Source: Gavia stellata
Lineage: Eukaryota > Chordata > Aves > Gaviiformes > Gaviidae
Length of the DNA: 64,000 bases
Direction: 5' to 3'
Assembly: GCF_030936135.1 (NCBI RefSeq)
Contig: NC_082613.1
Coordinates: 558,001-622,000, forward strand
Shown here: positions 23,401-34,700 of the stretch, piece after piece
Layout: each line of letters begins with the position of its first letter
Numbering within the stretch: the stretch's first letter is position 1
Translations under genes and position numbers: made by a program
Notes under the pieces: model-generated
What the model saw: the letters and a program-made list of their open reading frames with translations, nothing else
What the model was told of the DNA's origin: nothing
The model's database searches: none

Positions 23401-26300
23401 AGTCACGGCCCTGAGGAGAAGACTAAACCTGTACTTAAAGACTATTTCTTGCAATGAGCCCTCTTCCCACACAGGTTTGGCAGCACGGAGCCCTGCACCT
23501 TCCCACTCCTGAGCCGTGTCCCTTGCACTGCCCCTGCATCGCTTCAACGTGACGCTGATGGAAAGGTCTCTGAGCAGGAACTTTGCCTTTTCAGTGTTTG
23601 TGTCAAGGCGCACGCACTTGCTTAGAATTGTAGAAATAATGTCGAGCTCAAACCAATTAATTTCACTTGCTCCACAGTAGCAGATTTAAACTGTGTCTTT
23701 TGATCCAGCAAGTCCGACCCATTCTTGCCTGGTGCTGATGTGTCCCGACCAGAGTCCCGACCAGAGTAATCCTTAAGTTCTCCTATAATATTGATTGCAC
23801 TTTGGTTTGTGTATCATTCAGGAAGAAATAATTAAATAGGGAAGGAAAATATTGCAAAATCAGATTCCGACTAGCACTCCTGTGTGACTTGAGAATAACT
23901 TAATTTAAATGGGTTAGCACTCCCATAATTGAAGGTACTACTTAATCTGTTACCTCAAACATATTAAATAAGTCTTCACCCTGAAATCAGATGCAGAGAA
24001 AAGCGCAGTAAATGTGGAAGTGCATTTAATTTTTCATTTGCTCTTAATGTGGGTCTCCGGTGAAGGCTGGCAGTTTGGACCTGGGGTTTGAAGGCAGATT
24101 CCCGTGCTCTCCTAACCTTGTGTGAGCTCTTGTCCTTGAAATCCCAAGGCTTCTCCCTCCAGAGAGCTCCATTCTTTGGAGCACCGTTTCATAGACCCTT
24201 CTGCTGGATTCACAGCAGGGGGAGCGGCCTGAGCTCCAGACCCCGGCTGCTGGGGGAAACGGTTCCTCTGCTTACGGTTTTCCAGGGACTGTGGGCACTC
24301 GACCTGGTAAGGGGCTGCTCAGCCTTGTCCTTAGGCTGGGGAGTCTCGGCCGCAGGCAAAATAGTCTCAACTCAAGGGAATTTTTAATTAATTTAATCTA
24401 TTGCTGGTTAACACAAACTTCTGCTCACTGATTAGAGATAACAGATGCATTCACTGGCTGCAGCTCAGGGCTGTCCGTGACCCCCTCCTGCACAGGCACT
24501 GCTGCCTCAACCAGGCAATTTGTGCCCAAAACAGCCCTCAGGCATGAACGGATGGGGTGCTCACGCGTGAACTAGCTGGGTGCTGATGCTGCCTACGGAT
24601 ACCGTGTGCTCCCCTGAGTCCTCATGATGTGCTGTTTGGGTGCTCCTATGGGAAATGATTTGGTGTTCGTGCATGTGATAACTGTGCGCTCCTGCGTGAA
24701 CTCATTCGGTGCTCATGCATGCAATTATTCAATGCTCATGTATAAATGAATTGGGCACTCGTGTGGACACTAAACCCTGCAATTTATGCTCAAGAGGTCC
24801 CAGGAAGCAGCTCTGAGGGCGCTTTGATGGACTCTCTGGTTGGCTCCCGGTGCGTGCCCAGGTCCGCGTGGGGCTGCCCCGCAGTAACGGGATTTGGGCA
24901 GGCCACAAAGGAGAAGGACCCTGTGGGGCTGGGGGACAGTGTTAATTTGCTGAGGAGACTTGGAGCTCGCTCATTTGGATGCCAAAACCTGGCAATTTAC
25001 ATTAGCAACATTGAAAGAGCTGGAGCACACTGCTCGTGAACGGAACAAGCAAATGAAATACTGGATTTAGAGACAGATATTGAAATGAAGCCTTGGCCTG
25101 CAAAAATCTGTAAATAGTGTCTCATATGCGAAACAGCAGCCTTGGGAATGAAGGTCATTTGAATGTGGAAGGAGGGAGCTCCCCAGCAGTGCTGCCTGGG
25201 TGGGTGCTCATCCCCTGTATTGGCTGGGACTGCGGGGCAGAGCCCAGCGTTGGGGCAGAGCCCCGCGTTGGGGCAGTGCAGGTGGCTGCTGGTGGTGATA
25301 AAGCTCACTCACAGTTTCCCAAACATCTTTCTGAGCAGCGGCACGGCTGCTGCTGTCTGCCAGGAGACGCCCTGCCTCGGTCGAGAGCTCTCGTCTTTAA
25401 ATCTGCACCAGGTTTTGTGTGTAAGTGCTTCCCACCATACTCTCCCTCAGGGTTTTAACACAGCAGTGACATGAAGAAAAGAAACCGGTGGTGCTGCAGT
25501 ACAAGGAGTGGTCTGTCTGTCTGCCAGGAGATGTTTATTCCTGCTGGTTTTTAAATACAGCAATTCACCAAAGTGACAGTACAAGACCTGCGCAGCGAGC
25601 TCTGTGCTCTTGCGGAATGGTGGCAGACGGTGCCGTTCCAGACGGGGATGCCTCTGGGCTGGCGCTTTCCTTCCCTGCAGCTAACTTGGACTGTCTTTGC
25701 AAATCCCATTTAATAAAGCAATGGCGCTGGAGACCCGTTCCTTCACGCACCTCCCAGAACGCTCTCGGGAAGTGGGAGATGCCCCGGCAGAGGCAGGGCT
25801 GGTGGCAGGACCAGCACCATCTGAAGGACCCCAGACCCTGGGGTGGGGACCAAAGGGACTGGCAGGAATGGAGCTGATCAGGAGCAGGCGTGGGCAGCCC
25901 TGCCTTTTCCCACCCGGAGGCACCGGCAGCGGCCTGCGCGCTGGGGCTCGGGGAGGTTGGTTTGTCGGGCTCGGGGAGGTTGGTTTGTCGCCGGGCACTG
26001 CTGGGCGGCAGTGGTGGAGGGGTTGGTCACAGCCTTCAGCAAGGTGGTGGGGATTCCTGTCAAGAGCAGCGGTGAAGAATCCACCTCTGTGCAGCCGGGG
26101 TTCCCCCTTCCCTCCTCCCCATCCCCATGTTGTCCTCCCCGTGGCGTGCAGCCGACTCTGGATCCTGCTCCTGCCTTGGTTGTGGGTGGAGAAAGGCAGC
26201 TGGAGTGGCTCTTTAGAAAACAGAATTACAGTAAAACGTGGGAGGTTCCTACAAGTCACCTGTGAGCTGCTTCCTCCCATTCCTGGACCCGGGCTGCTGG
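20483..26300. other. Gene-poor, lower-GC stretch between DNTTIP1 and the WFDC cluster
   Basis: Nearly 6 kb contains no exon that I can assign to a known family. GC content is lower than in the flanks, with AT-rich patches at 23.7-24.0 kb and 24.4 kb. It includes a degenerate minisatellite at 24.55-24.77 kb, reported separately. The frames present are short and interrupted. Confidence 0.55.
24549..24772. repeat. Degenerate 23-24 bp minisatellite
   Basis: Roughly nine imperfect copies of a unit like GGTGCTCATGCRTGAACT followed by ATT can be aligned by eye. The cores GGTGCTCACGCGTGAACT, GGTGTTCGTGCATGTGATAA, GCGCTCCTGCGTGAACTCAT and GGTGCTCATGCATGCAATTA recur at a 22-25 bp period. Divergence between copies suggests an old array. 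No coding or regulatory meaning is evident. Confidence 0.55.
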
Positions 26301-26308
26301 GAAGGAAC

Positions 26309-26314
26309 TTTAAA
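26309..26314 (+). promoter_or_regulatory. TTTAAA box of the Asp-rich secreted protein gene
   Basis: TTTAAA lies 45 bp upstream of the start codon, the same spacing as in the WFDC genes further right. It probably serves as a TATA-type core promoter. Confidence 0.5.
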
Positions 26315-26353
26315 TTGCCGCCTGGCTCAGCCGCGGCCACTGGCTCCGGCAGC

Positions 26354-29300
26354 ATGACGGCAAGAGGCATCTTCCTGCTGGGGCTCCTCGCCCTGTGGGC
26401 AGAGCTGCAGGCAGCACCCACCGCAGGCAAGTATGGGCGCGCTGGAAACACCCAGCCTCTCTAGATGTTAAGAGTAATTTCCGTATTTTCATAGAATCAT
26501 AGAATCATAGAATAGTTTGGGTTGGAAGTTGGAAGGGACCTTTGAAGATCATCTAGTCCAATCCCCCTGCAATGAGCAGGGACATCTTCAAATAGATCAG
26601 TGTTGATGACGGTGTTCAGTGATGTGTTTAAATGTCTGTTTTCATCCTTGTATTTATGAAAGCTTCCTGTGAAGAGTTGTAACCCTTGTGAGGTTTAGCC
26701 CTTGCTTAAATTTTATAATCCTTGAGTTCTGCAAAACGCCTGCTGGGGATGGAGACATCGGCAATGCCAGCGCACAGGCGTAGGGATGCTCAGGAGGGGG
26801 TTTGTCAGTCGAACGAGTGACCAGGGCAGGGACGGGTGGAAACACCAGCCTGGCCAGAGCCCCGGGGTGCTGCGGACGGGACCGAGATGGGCTGGACCGG
26901 ACCCAGACTGGGCTGCCCAGGGGGGCCGGGATGGTCCATCCTGGCTGGGCAGAGCAGCTTCCATCCACGGGGCTGGGACCCCCCTGGGGTGAGTGGGGAC
27001 CCCCACCCCTGACAGCCCTGCTCGGTCACCTCCAACCAAAATGAGAACGTGCTGGTTGTTAGAGCTCTGCTGCCCACCGCCTGTGCCTGCCTCGGACCAG
27101 GGCGCAGCACACGCTTCGCCGGGGCTGGCAGCTGCCCCTGCGCTTTGCTTCGTGGCAGGTTCAGGGTGTCTCCCCGCCGTGAGCCCTCTGAAAGCACCAG
27201 CCCCGCTGGGCAGGTGCTGCTCTGGGAGAAGGGACATTCTCAAAGAAGTGTATTTTTCCTTCTCATATTTTTTTTCTTGGGAAAAATGGCCAAATTTCAA
27301 AGAAGTGAAAATGGCATTTCTTTTGAATGAGCCGTGAAATGATTTTGAGAGCAGTGTTTACAATGTTATGGAACCCCATCTTTCCAAATGCTCCTGCACG
27401 TGTTGCCAGCTGGGATGTTTTATTCTAAAGCTCAAACTCCAAGGCAGCAACGGCTCCTGTGCAGCGGGAGCCAGGTTTGCTGTTGCTCTGTAACGAGACA
27501 CTGGGACCACCGCACACTGATGAAAATGTGTCGGCAGAAATGTCATCACTTTCCAAATGCTCTTCTCTAGAAACTTGAGTTTCTTTTGGTCTCAGTTTAC
27601 AGGCTGGTTTTAAGCCTTACGATACAACCCACCTTTTGCCAGCAAGCCGGCGGTGCTGGTGCCTCCGTTGCTAACGTGTTGGTCCTGTTCCATGTCTCAG
27701 AGCGATGTCAAGGGCCAGCACTGCCCATGGGGAGCCTTGTGCTGCACCACTCTGCTGCTGAGCGGGATCTGCTGCTGCTCAACAGGAGAGCATGCAGACT
27801 GACTTCCTAAATACGCTTAGCAATATATTTATGCCCTGGTTAAACAGCACGTGCTGTATTTGTGTTTGTTTTGCTAAGAAGTTGCTGCAATCTCACACAC
27901 ACACACAGACACAGACACACAGACACGCACAGGCACAGACACAGACACATTTTCTTCCTTTTCCTCTCCAAGTTCTGGCCCATCTCTTCAAGCTCTGCAC
28001 CCGCAATCAGCCCAGTGGCTGTCTGCCGGTGGGTGGGATTCAGGGTGCCACGGGAGCGGCCGGTGGGGAGGGCAGTGCTTTGGGGGTGCTGGCAGCTGCC
28101 GGGGTTGCTGCCTGTGAGGGTCGGGGAAGCCGTGGGGAGAGCAGGGTGGGGATGAGCCCGGGCAACACAGGGCTCACTCCGTGTGTTGGGGTGGGCTGCG
28201 GCGTGGCATGGTGCCATCTCTCCCCGGCTCTCGGGCACAGCGGGAGTCCTGGGCGGGTGCTGGCACCGGTGCAGAGACACTCAGGAGGGCTCAGGCGGGC
28301 AGGCGTGCTGCGGCTCCCGTGGTGGCTCCTCCGCAGCCCTGCTGCGGCCGGCGGCGAGGGCCCCTCGGGCACTGGCCCCACCACGACACTGCCATGCGCC
28401 GGGAGGCACTGGCATGGCCCCCGGGGGCTGTGTCGCCCCGGCCGTGCGGGCAGCAGCAGTCAGGCAGGGCCCTGAACACCCACCGGGAAAAGCCACAGGG
28501 GAGAAGGCAGCTGCGCAGCGCCGCAGCAAACCCGTCTGCTGTGAGTGCAGGGAGCGTCCTGCCCTCAATGCCCTGGCTCGGCATCGAAGTGCCAAGTCTG
28601 AGACCCTGAGCCGTGAAGGGGCAGATCCCTGTGGGCTTTGCCCGTCTGGGAGCCCTGTGTGTGACGCAGGGCGCTGGCGGGTGGGAGCCACGGGTGGGAG
28701 CTGCAGGTGGGAGCTGCAGGTGGGAGCTGCGGGTGGGAGCTGCGGGTGGGAGGGCAGCGCAGGGCTACCACACCAGGGCTGACGCTGCTGCTTTCTGCTC
28801 CCTTCCAGGGCTCCCGGGAGCAGTCCGGGCCAGGTGGCCACAGCCAGGGCAGCCCGGAAACGCTCTGCCAGGGAAGAGCCCTTTGCCTGGGGAAGAGCCC
28901 AGAGTGGTGCCCGGTCCGCAGCCCTGCAGGGTCACCCCAGATGGGAAGCGGGAGTTGGGTGCAGAGCGGGTGGGTAAGGACCAGCGTCTGCCCGGGTCTG
29001 AGCCGGTGGCTGCTGCAACACCCGCGTCAGGGAAGAAGCCGGTGACCGGGGGGGAGCCTGTGGCAGGGAACAAGCCCATGCAGGCTGGGAAGCCGGACAC
29101 TGGGAAGAAACCCAGTTCAGGGAAAAAACCAGCATGTGGGGGGAAGACTGAGACTAGGGAAAAGCCAGAGGTCGTAGCAAAGCCGGAGACTGGAGTGAAG
29201 CCGGAGACTGGAAGGAAGCCAGACACCGGTGGGAAGCCGGAGACTGCAGGGAAGCCAGAGTCGGGTGGGAAGCCAGCGGCTGGGGGGAAGCCAGAGAACG

Positions 29301-29731
29301 GGGAGAAACCTGTGCTGGGGGAGAAGCCGGAGACTGGGGGGAAGCCGGAAAGTGAAGGGAAGCCCGAGGCAGGAGAGAAGCCTGAGTCTGACCAGGGTGA
29401 CAGTGGGGAGGATGATGACAGTGACGATGACGATGATGATGATGCTGCTGATGATGATGGTGATGATGAGAAAAATGAGCATGGTGATGGCGACGCCAAT
29501 GGAGACGATGATGGTGATGATGATGCCAATGGAGACGATGATGGTGATGACGATGGCGACGACAATGGTGATGATGATGACGACGATGATGACGATGATG
29601 ACGATGACGATGACGATGATGACGATGACGACTATGATGACGATGATGACTATGGAGATGATGATGACGATGGTGATGATGACGATGACAGTGATGATGA
29701 TGGTGGTGGTGATGGCGGTGACGCTTGGTGA
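26354..29731 (+). CDS. Secreted KPxxGx-repeat, Asp-rich acidic protein (undescribed type)
   Basis: Exon 1 (26354-26426) encodes a signal peptide, [20 protein letters not shown], closely resembling the signal exons of the neighbouring WAP genes. It ends in phase 1 at a GC donor (G|GCAAGT). Exon 2 (28809-29731) begins after CCTTCCAG and stays open to a TGA. The 331-residue product has a signal peptide and a basic, Pro/Gly-rich linker. Next come 20 consecutive hexapeptides of KPxxGx type (29036-29395), then about 111 codons that are mostly Asp with scattered Gly, Asn and Tyr. There is no WAP domain and a single Cys in the repeat. AATAAA lies at 29886-29891. Acidic secreted repeats of this kind often bind calcium or mineral, so an eggshell or other matrix role is conceivable but unproven. 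The intron of 2.4 kb is inferred. Confidence 0.6.
26491..26610 (-). mobile_element. 5'-truncated CR1 LINE, 3' end
   Basis: The sequence opens with three CATAGAAT octamers, the reverse of the ATTCTATG tail of avian CR1. It continues with GGTTGGAAG, GGGACCTTTGAAGATCATCT and AGTCCAATCCCCCTGCAATG, which is CR1 3' UTR read in reverse. The element is inserted in minus orientation in the first intron of the Asp-rich gene and keeps only about 120 bp. CR1 is the dominant LINE of birds and reptiles, so it supports the avian call. Confidence 0.85.
27895..27950. repeat. CA-rich microsatellite
   Basis: An imperfect (CA)n tract with interspersed CAGACA units. It lies in the intron of the Asp-rich gene. 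Confidence 0.8.
28678..28751. repeat. 13-bp minisatellite next to the Asp-rich exon
   Basis: Four to five near-identical copies of RGGTGGGAGCTGC lie end to end, about 60 bp before the acceptor of the Asp-rich exon. The array is young by appearance, because the copies differ at one position only. Confidence 0.8.
29036..29395 (+). repeat. 18-bp coding tandem repeat (20 KPxxGx units)
   Basis: Twenty consecutive 18-bp units encode hexapeptides such as KPETGV, KPETGR, KPDTGG, KPETAG, KPESGG and KPENGE. The Lys-Pro pair and a Gly at position 5 are the most constant. Units in the middle are nearly identical at DNA level (AAGCCGGAGACTGG core), while the first six are more diverged. This is consistent with expansion from the centre. 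Confidence 0.85.
29396..29728 (+). repeat. GAT/GAC triplet tract coding the Asp-rich tail
   Basis: About 330 bp are built largely from mixed GAT and GAC codons with islands of GGT, AAT and TAT. The mix of synonymous codons shows either an old repeat or selection to keep aspartate. A purely recent triplet expansion would use one codon. A 27-bp sub-repeat (GACGATGGTGATG type) recurs at 29.50-29.55 kb. Confidence 0.8.
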
Positions 29732-29885
29732 CTTGGCACACAGGGTGTGCGAGGAGCGTGTGGGGCGAGGAGAGCCCGCGGTGGGTGGTTGCAGGAGTGG
29801 CCGCCCCTGGCCTCCTCCTCTGCCTCACTCTGCCAGGGCCGGTCCCGGGCACCAACAGCGTTTTGGGCAGGACTTTCTCTTTCCT

Positions 29886-29891
29886 AATAAA
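29886..29891 (+). terminator. Poly(A) signal of the Asp-rich gene
   Basis: AATAAA lies 155 bp after the Asp-rich stop codon, supporting the idea that the frame is a real 3' exon. Confidence 0.6.
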
Positions 29892-31067
29892 CCCCACATT
29901 GGGCCACTGGCTTGGCATGACAAGGTGTCCCTGGTCAGTGCCTGGCACAGCCAGGCCATCGTGGCTGCCCCAGCCCTGCCCCGGGCACGGGGAGCTCCCG
30001 TGCCTGCTCCTGCCTGGCGTGGGCTTGGCAGGGCCCTTTGCACAGTGACGTGACTCTGTCCCCCGTGGGAGAGCCACAGGGATGGCCCCAACCGGGCACC
30101 TGCCCAGGACCAGCAGAGCATCTCTGGGCCAGGAGAAACCTCCCTGTGGGGTCTGTCCCCCCAAGCTCCCTAGGGCTCCCTGGGGTGAGCAGCTCCATGG
30201 CTGAGGCCCCCCAGCATCCTCCGAAAGCAGCTGCCGTGGCAGGGCTTGGCCAGGAGCCATGCGGGCAGGGACACCCACAGGTCCCGCAGCTGGTGGTTTT
30301 GCATAGGCAGTGTGCCGGGGTGCTGGGAGCTCATGCACCCCTTGGAACCTCACCTGTGCCCACTGTGCTGTGCCGTGCCGTGCTGGCAGCAGGCTCAGGA
30401 GCTGGGGCACCACTGCCAATGCAGGATGTGAGGGGCACCCCCAGCTGACCCCCGAGACCTCAGGGCAGCCCCGACATGCTCCCGCTGCGGAGCTGCACCA
30501 AGGCGAGGTCGGGGCTGGCTGTGCCGCCGTGGCCCTGGGGCAAGCCCAGGTCCTCTCTGGGGGCACGATGGGGTCCCGCCAGGTGCCTGCTCCCAGGCAG
30601 GTCTCTGGGAATAGGAACAAGGCCAGTCTTGGCAGGGATGTGTGCACCCACGGAGTTTGGGCAGGACTCGTGTGCAGGTCCCCAGGAACCCGCTGGCTGT
30701 GGTGGCACAAGCCCCTGCCTGGGACCCCCCATCCCTCCCGCAGGGGCCAAAGGTCCCACGGAGGCCAGCGAGGGCTCGCCAGGAGACTGACACAGCAGGA
30801 GCCAGCCAGTGTTCATTGCAGACTGGGTTTACTGGGGGGTGGGGGGGCACGGGGGCTCCTGTGCTCAGTATGGAGCTGAGGGTGAGGGGGTGGAGATGGG
30901 ATCAGGGCACGGGTGCTTATCCAGCAGCTGATGGATCCTTCCATGGCCGGCTGTCTGTCTGTCCGGCTGTCAGGTGCAGGGTAGCTGCATGGGCTGGGTC
31001 TGGGTCCAGGCGGGGGCTAGGTGAATCCTGGGGAGAGATGGGAGCATCCATGTCCCAAGCCCTTGCT
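29892..31067. other. Spacer between Asp-rich gene and minus-strand signal exon
   Basis: No further exon is recognised. A GTTTACT at 30826-30832 could give the minus transcript an AGTAAA poly(A) variant, but that is weak. Confidence 0.4.
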
Positions 31068-31402
31068 TCAGAGCATGCCAGGGCACAGCCGTTGTCCCCG
31101 CAGCAGGGCCCTGGCAGCAAAGCTCCCAAGACCCCAAGCATCCCTCCCAGGGCAGCTGTCAGGGGGTTTGCCGGTCACTTCTGCAGTGTGCAAGGATGTG
31201 CGGGGAGATGGCACTGCTGTGCGGGACACGGCACCCCGGCCATGGCTGTGCTCGTCCCTGTGCATGTGGCCGCGCATCCTCCGGCCGGCTCCCCGTGCCC
31301 ACCCCACGCCCACCCTGCGCCGGCCCCGCACTCACCTGCAGACACCAGGCGGGCCCAGAGGCAGCACAGCCCCAGGAGCAGGAGCAGCGACAGCAGCCGC
31401 AT
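31068..31402 (-). pseudogene. WFDC-type signal exon with a decayed WAP exon
   Basis: Exon 1 (31336-31402) encodes MRLLSLLLLLGLCCLWARLV plus SA and ends in phase 1 at GTGAGT, exactly like the working WAP genes. A TTTAAA lies 50 bp upstream (31452-31457). After an acceptor (CACTGCAG near 31182) the next frame reads EVTGKPPDSCPGRDA, a recognisable WAP start, but stops within 37 codons. A second frame carries PCCGDNGCALACSEA, a WAP-like end. The middle cysteines are missing and the two halves are out of frame. The locus is either a dying WFDC gene or a gene for a short secreted peptide of about 58 residues. Confidence 0.45.
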
Positions 31403-31577
31403 GGTGTGGGGTGGGCAGCGTGAGGGCTGCCTGTCCGGGCGCAGGCAGGGGTTTAAATCCTCCCAGGGCTGGAGGTTGGTCCCAGTGACCTGGTCCATGC
31501 CCGAGTGCCCGGCATGCTCCATCCAAGCATGAACCCCCCTGTCCCCTCCCTCCTGCGGGCTGCTGCTGCTGGACACC

Positions 31578-31718
31578 ATGCAGGGAGGCACGAAGCTGCT
31601 GCTGCTCTGCGCTGGGCTCTGTGCAGCCCTGAAGGAGCCATGCCGTGCTGTGCTGTGCCGCGCTGTGCCACAAGACAAGAGCAGCCAGCGCAGCTTCCCA
31701 CTGCTGGGGACAGGTACG
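31578..31718 (+). CDS. Possible signal-peptide exon, divergent to the minus-strand exon
   Basis: An ATG opens MQGGTKLLLLCAGLCAAL, a plausible signal peptide, and the frame continues about 28 codons to a donor at GGGACAG|GTACGGG. The start is 176 bp from the minus-strand signal exon. Unlike the cluster genes there is no TATA-like box 45 bp upstream, and I found no convincing downstream exon. It may be chance. Confidence 0.2.
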
Positions 31719-31719
31719 G

Positions 31720-34700
31720 GCCAGGCAGCAGCAAGGGGCCAGGGGACCCCGGCGTGGGGCTGGCCCTGCCAAGGCAGTGGAGGTGGCTCCCCAGCCCCGC
31801 ACTGTGGAGCGGCCATGGTGCCCTGGCAGCTCTCCGGGCATTGTTCTGCCTCCGGGAACAATCGCTGGCTCCCAAGGGACGTCCTGTGACCGGGCACGGT
31901 CCACAGCCCCGCGCTGCCACCAGCCCCTCAGCGCCACACCTCCCAGCCAGCCCGTGCCCACCTGGCCTCACGCCGTGGGGCGACAGCTGGGGACCAGGAC
32001 CGGCCAGGGGGTGCGGGGCCCCGGTGCTGGGGTCAGGGAGCTGGAGGCTGTGTGGGGGCTCTGCCCAGGCACCGGGACTGTGGGGTGGAAGCACCAGGTC
32101 CCATGTCCTTGCCGGAGCTGGAGTGGGTGCCTGCATCCGTGTCACGCAGTGCTGGAGCTGCCTCTCACCTCCCACTCCCTTCTATGGGGCTGGTGGGTCC
32201 GGCCACCCTGGCCCCGGCGGCTGCCCGCTGCCGGGGGCTCTGGGCGCAGGCACAGATCTGCACCAGCACCATCACTCGGAGGGACACAGCCCTTCCTGGG
32301 GTCTGGCTGCATTTCCCACCCAGGGCTCTGCCCGTGCCAGGAGCCCCACAGCAATCGCTTGTGCCCTGGCTCTCCTGTGGGCCCCAAAGCCGCCCCCAAC
32401 ACCGTGCTGAGTAGGGCTATCTGCAAGCATGTCACAGGCTGCACTGGTGGCAGGGGCTGTCCCGGGAGCTGCTGCCTGTCCTTGGGGCTGCACCGTGCCA
32501 GTGCCGCATGGGGCTGCAGGTGGGTCTGCTGGCGTGGCGTGTCGCAAGGATGGAGGCACCAGAGCCATCGGGGCTTTCCCTGCCGGCTCTCTTCCGGGAG
32601 CGCCCGTCCCTGGGAGAGGCAGGAGGGCTCTGGCACGCTCAGCTGGGCAGGCTGCCTGCACGTGTGTGTGCGTGTGTGTGCACACGTGCAATACAAGCCG
32701 GCCAGGTGTGGACACGTGTGTGTGCGTGCGTGTGCGTGCGTGTGCAGTCCACGCTCCGTGTGTATGTGCATGCACAGTCCACGCTGCATGTGCCATCTAA
32801 ACTGTGTGTGCCCGTCCGCAATCCAGGCTGGCTGGGTGGCACCACGTGCTTGCCAGCAGCCAGCTGCATGGGGACCGTCTCCCATCGGTGTGTCCCCCCG
32901 TGTGCAGGACGGAGGTGACACACGCAGGTGGGATGACCCATCCCGGCAGCACATGGAGCCACGAGAAGAGGAGCAGTGGGGAGCGCTGGCTCCACTATGC
33001 CGGGGTGTCCCTGCTCCCCAGGAGGGACAGTGCCTGCCTTGTGTCAGCCCTGGGGAGCATCGGTACCGACGGGCCAGTGGTCTCCGTGTGAGGCCAGCCA
33101 GGACGTGCTGTGGCCAGGGAGACCCGCTCTGCCCCTTGGCTCCCCCAGCGCCTCTCCTGTCATGCACCCTGGTCTGGCCAGGAGCATCGTCCTGGTGGCA
33201 CAGCGCCGTCTCTGTCCCCATCCCCGCTTGGTGCCCGCCCTGGGAGGTGCCACATTCCTGGGTGCTCCCTGGGCCGGGCTGCCCTGGTCGCCATTTCCGC
33301 CACGGCGGAGGTCTGGCCGGTGGCTCTGCCCCGCGCGGCTGCGCCCATTACTCACACCGCGTGTCCCTGGCCACGTGAGCTGGACACAGCGGTAGCGCAG
33401 GGTAGGGGTCACCGACACGGGTCCCCCACACGGTGCCATTTTCTGTTGGTGCAACCCCAACATCTACCTGGAAGCAGCCCCCCCCTTGCCCCCTGCGGTG
33501 CCCCAAACCCCAGCACCCCCGGGACCTGCTCCACGTCTGCAGCGGTGTCTGCCCAGCTTGGCCACGGCGTTACTGCCGGTGCAGGAGCAGCAGGGACTGC
33601 TCTGGAAGATGATGTCAGTCATTACAGTGATCACCCGGGCGGCTGAGATACCGCGGAGAGATAGTGGGGGGAAAAATGTAGCCCCGGTGGATTTTGGTGC
33701 TGTGGCCCTGCCCTCCTGCGGGGTGCGGGGCTGGGAGTCTCTGTGCCAGCGGGAATGTCCCGGACAGCTCAAGGCTGTGGGAGATGTGCTGAGGGCGGCT
33801 TCGCAAGGGTCCCTTTCCCGCTGCCCGCCCTGACCCTGCACTCCCCAGCTGCCACCGGCACGTCCTGCCAGCTTTGCTCCCACCTCGCTCAGGCTTTGCC
33901 ACGTCCCCGTGTCCTGCTCCGGGGACACTGCCGGGGTCTCCATTCTGGGGCTTTGGAGGAGAGGCGGGGAAAAGCTGCGCTGGGGCACGGGTGGGTCACT
34001 GCGCCTCCCTCCAAACCCCACCCTGGGTCCGACTTTCCGGGCCTCTCCCCACAGAGCTTTCCTCGCCCTCCGCTTCCCCCTTGGGACAGTAATTACAGCA
34101 GTAATTAGGAAGACAATCATTCCTGCTGAATGGGAACAGCTTAATCTGTTTCTCCCTCCTTTTGGCAGGTTTCACCCCACGCCCACCCACGGGTGCTGGC
34201 GGGATGCCGGGGACCCGCCTGCCACCCAGCCCAGTGCCGGGAGCCCTGCGCTGGTGTGGGTCCGACCCCCGGCTGCGAGCGGTGCAGGCTGTGAGCTGTG
34301 TCCCGTCCCTTGGGGATGCCCCTCGCACCGACGCAATGCAGCCGTCGGACTCCGACCCGCTGCTGGGAGCAGGGGGCTGCCAGGGGGGACAGGGCACGGC
34401 TCTGCACAGGCAGTCCCCCAGGAGGGGAGCGGGTGAAGGGGATGGTCCCAAAATGGAAGAGGGTGATGAGGTGGGTTGCAAAGGGCCAATGGTGCCTGCA
34501 GGGTGGGAAGGGGACAGGAGCATCACCATCCCGCGGGACCTCCCTTCCGCAGCACTGATGGTTGGCAGGCAAGGTGGTACCCGTGGGCTCAGCCCAGCGG
34601 GTGGGACTGTCCCACCTGGGATGCCCTCATCAAACCAGGGAGGAGAAGGGGAGAAGGGGCACGTCCCCTGCACGACTCTCGCGCAGCCTTTCCCCGAGGA

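Noticed and set aside
29154-30710. Long minus-strand open frame rich in histidine
   Set aside because: It is the reverse complement of the GAT/GAC Asp tract (ATC/GTC read as HHR/HH), so it is a shadow of the plus-strand repeat, without signal peptide or domain.
31645-33378. 577-codon plus-strand frame
   Set aside because: Low-complexity cysteine/proline/serine-rich translation over GT-rich microsatellite DNA, with no start context or family resemblance.
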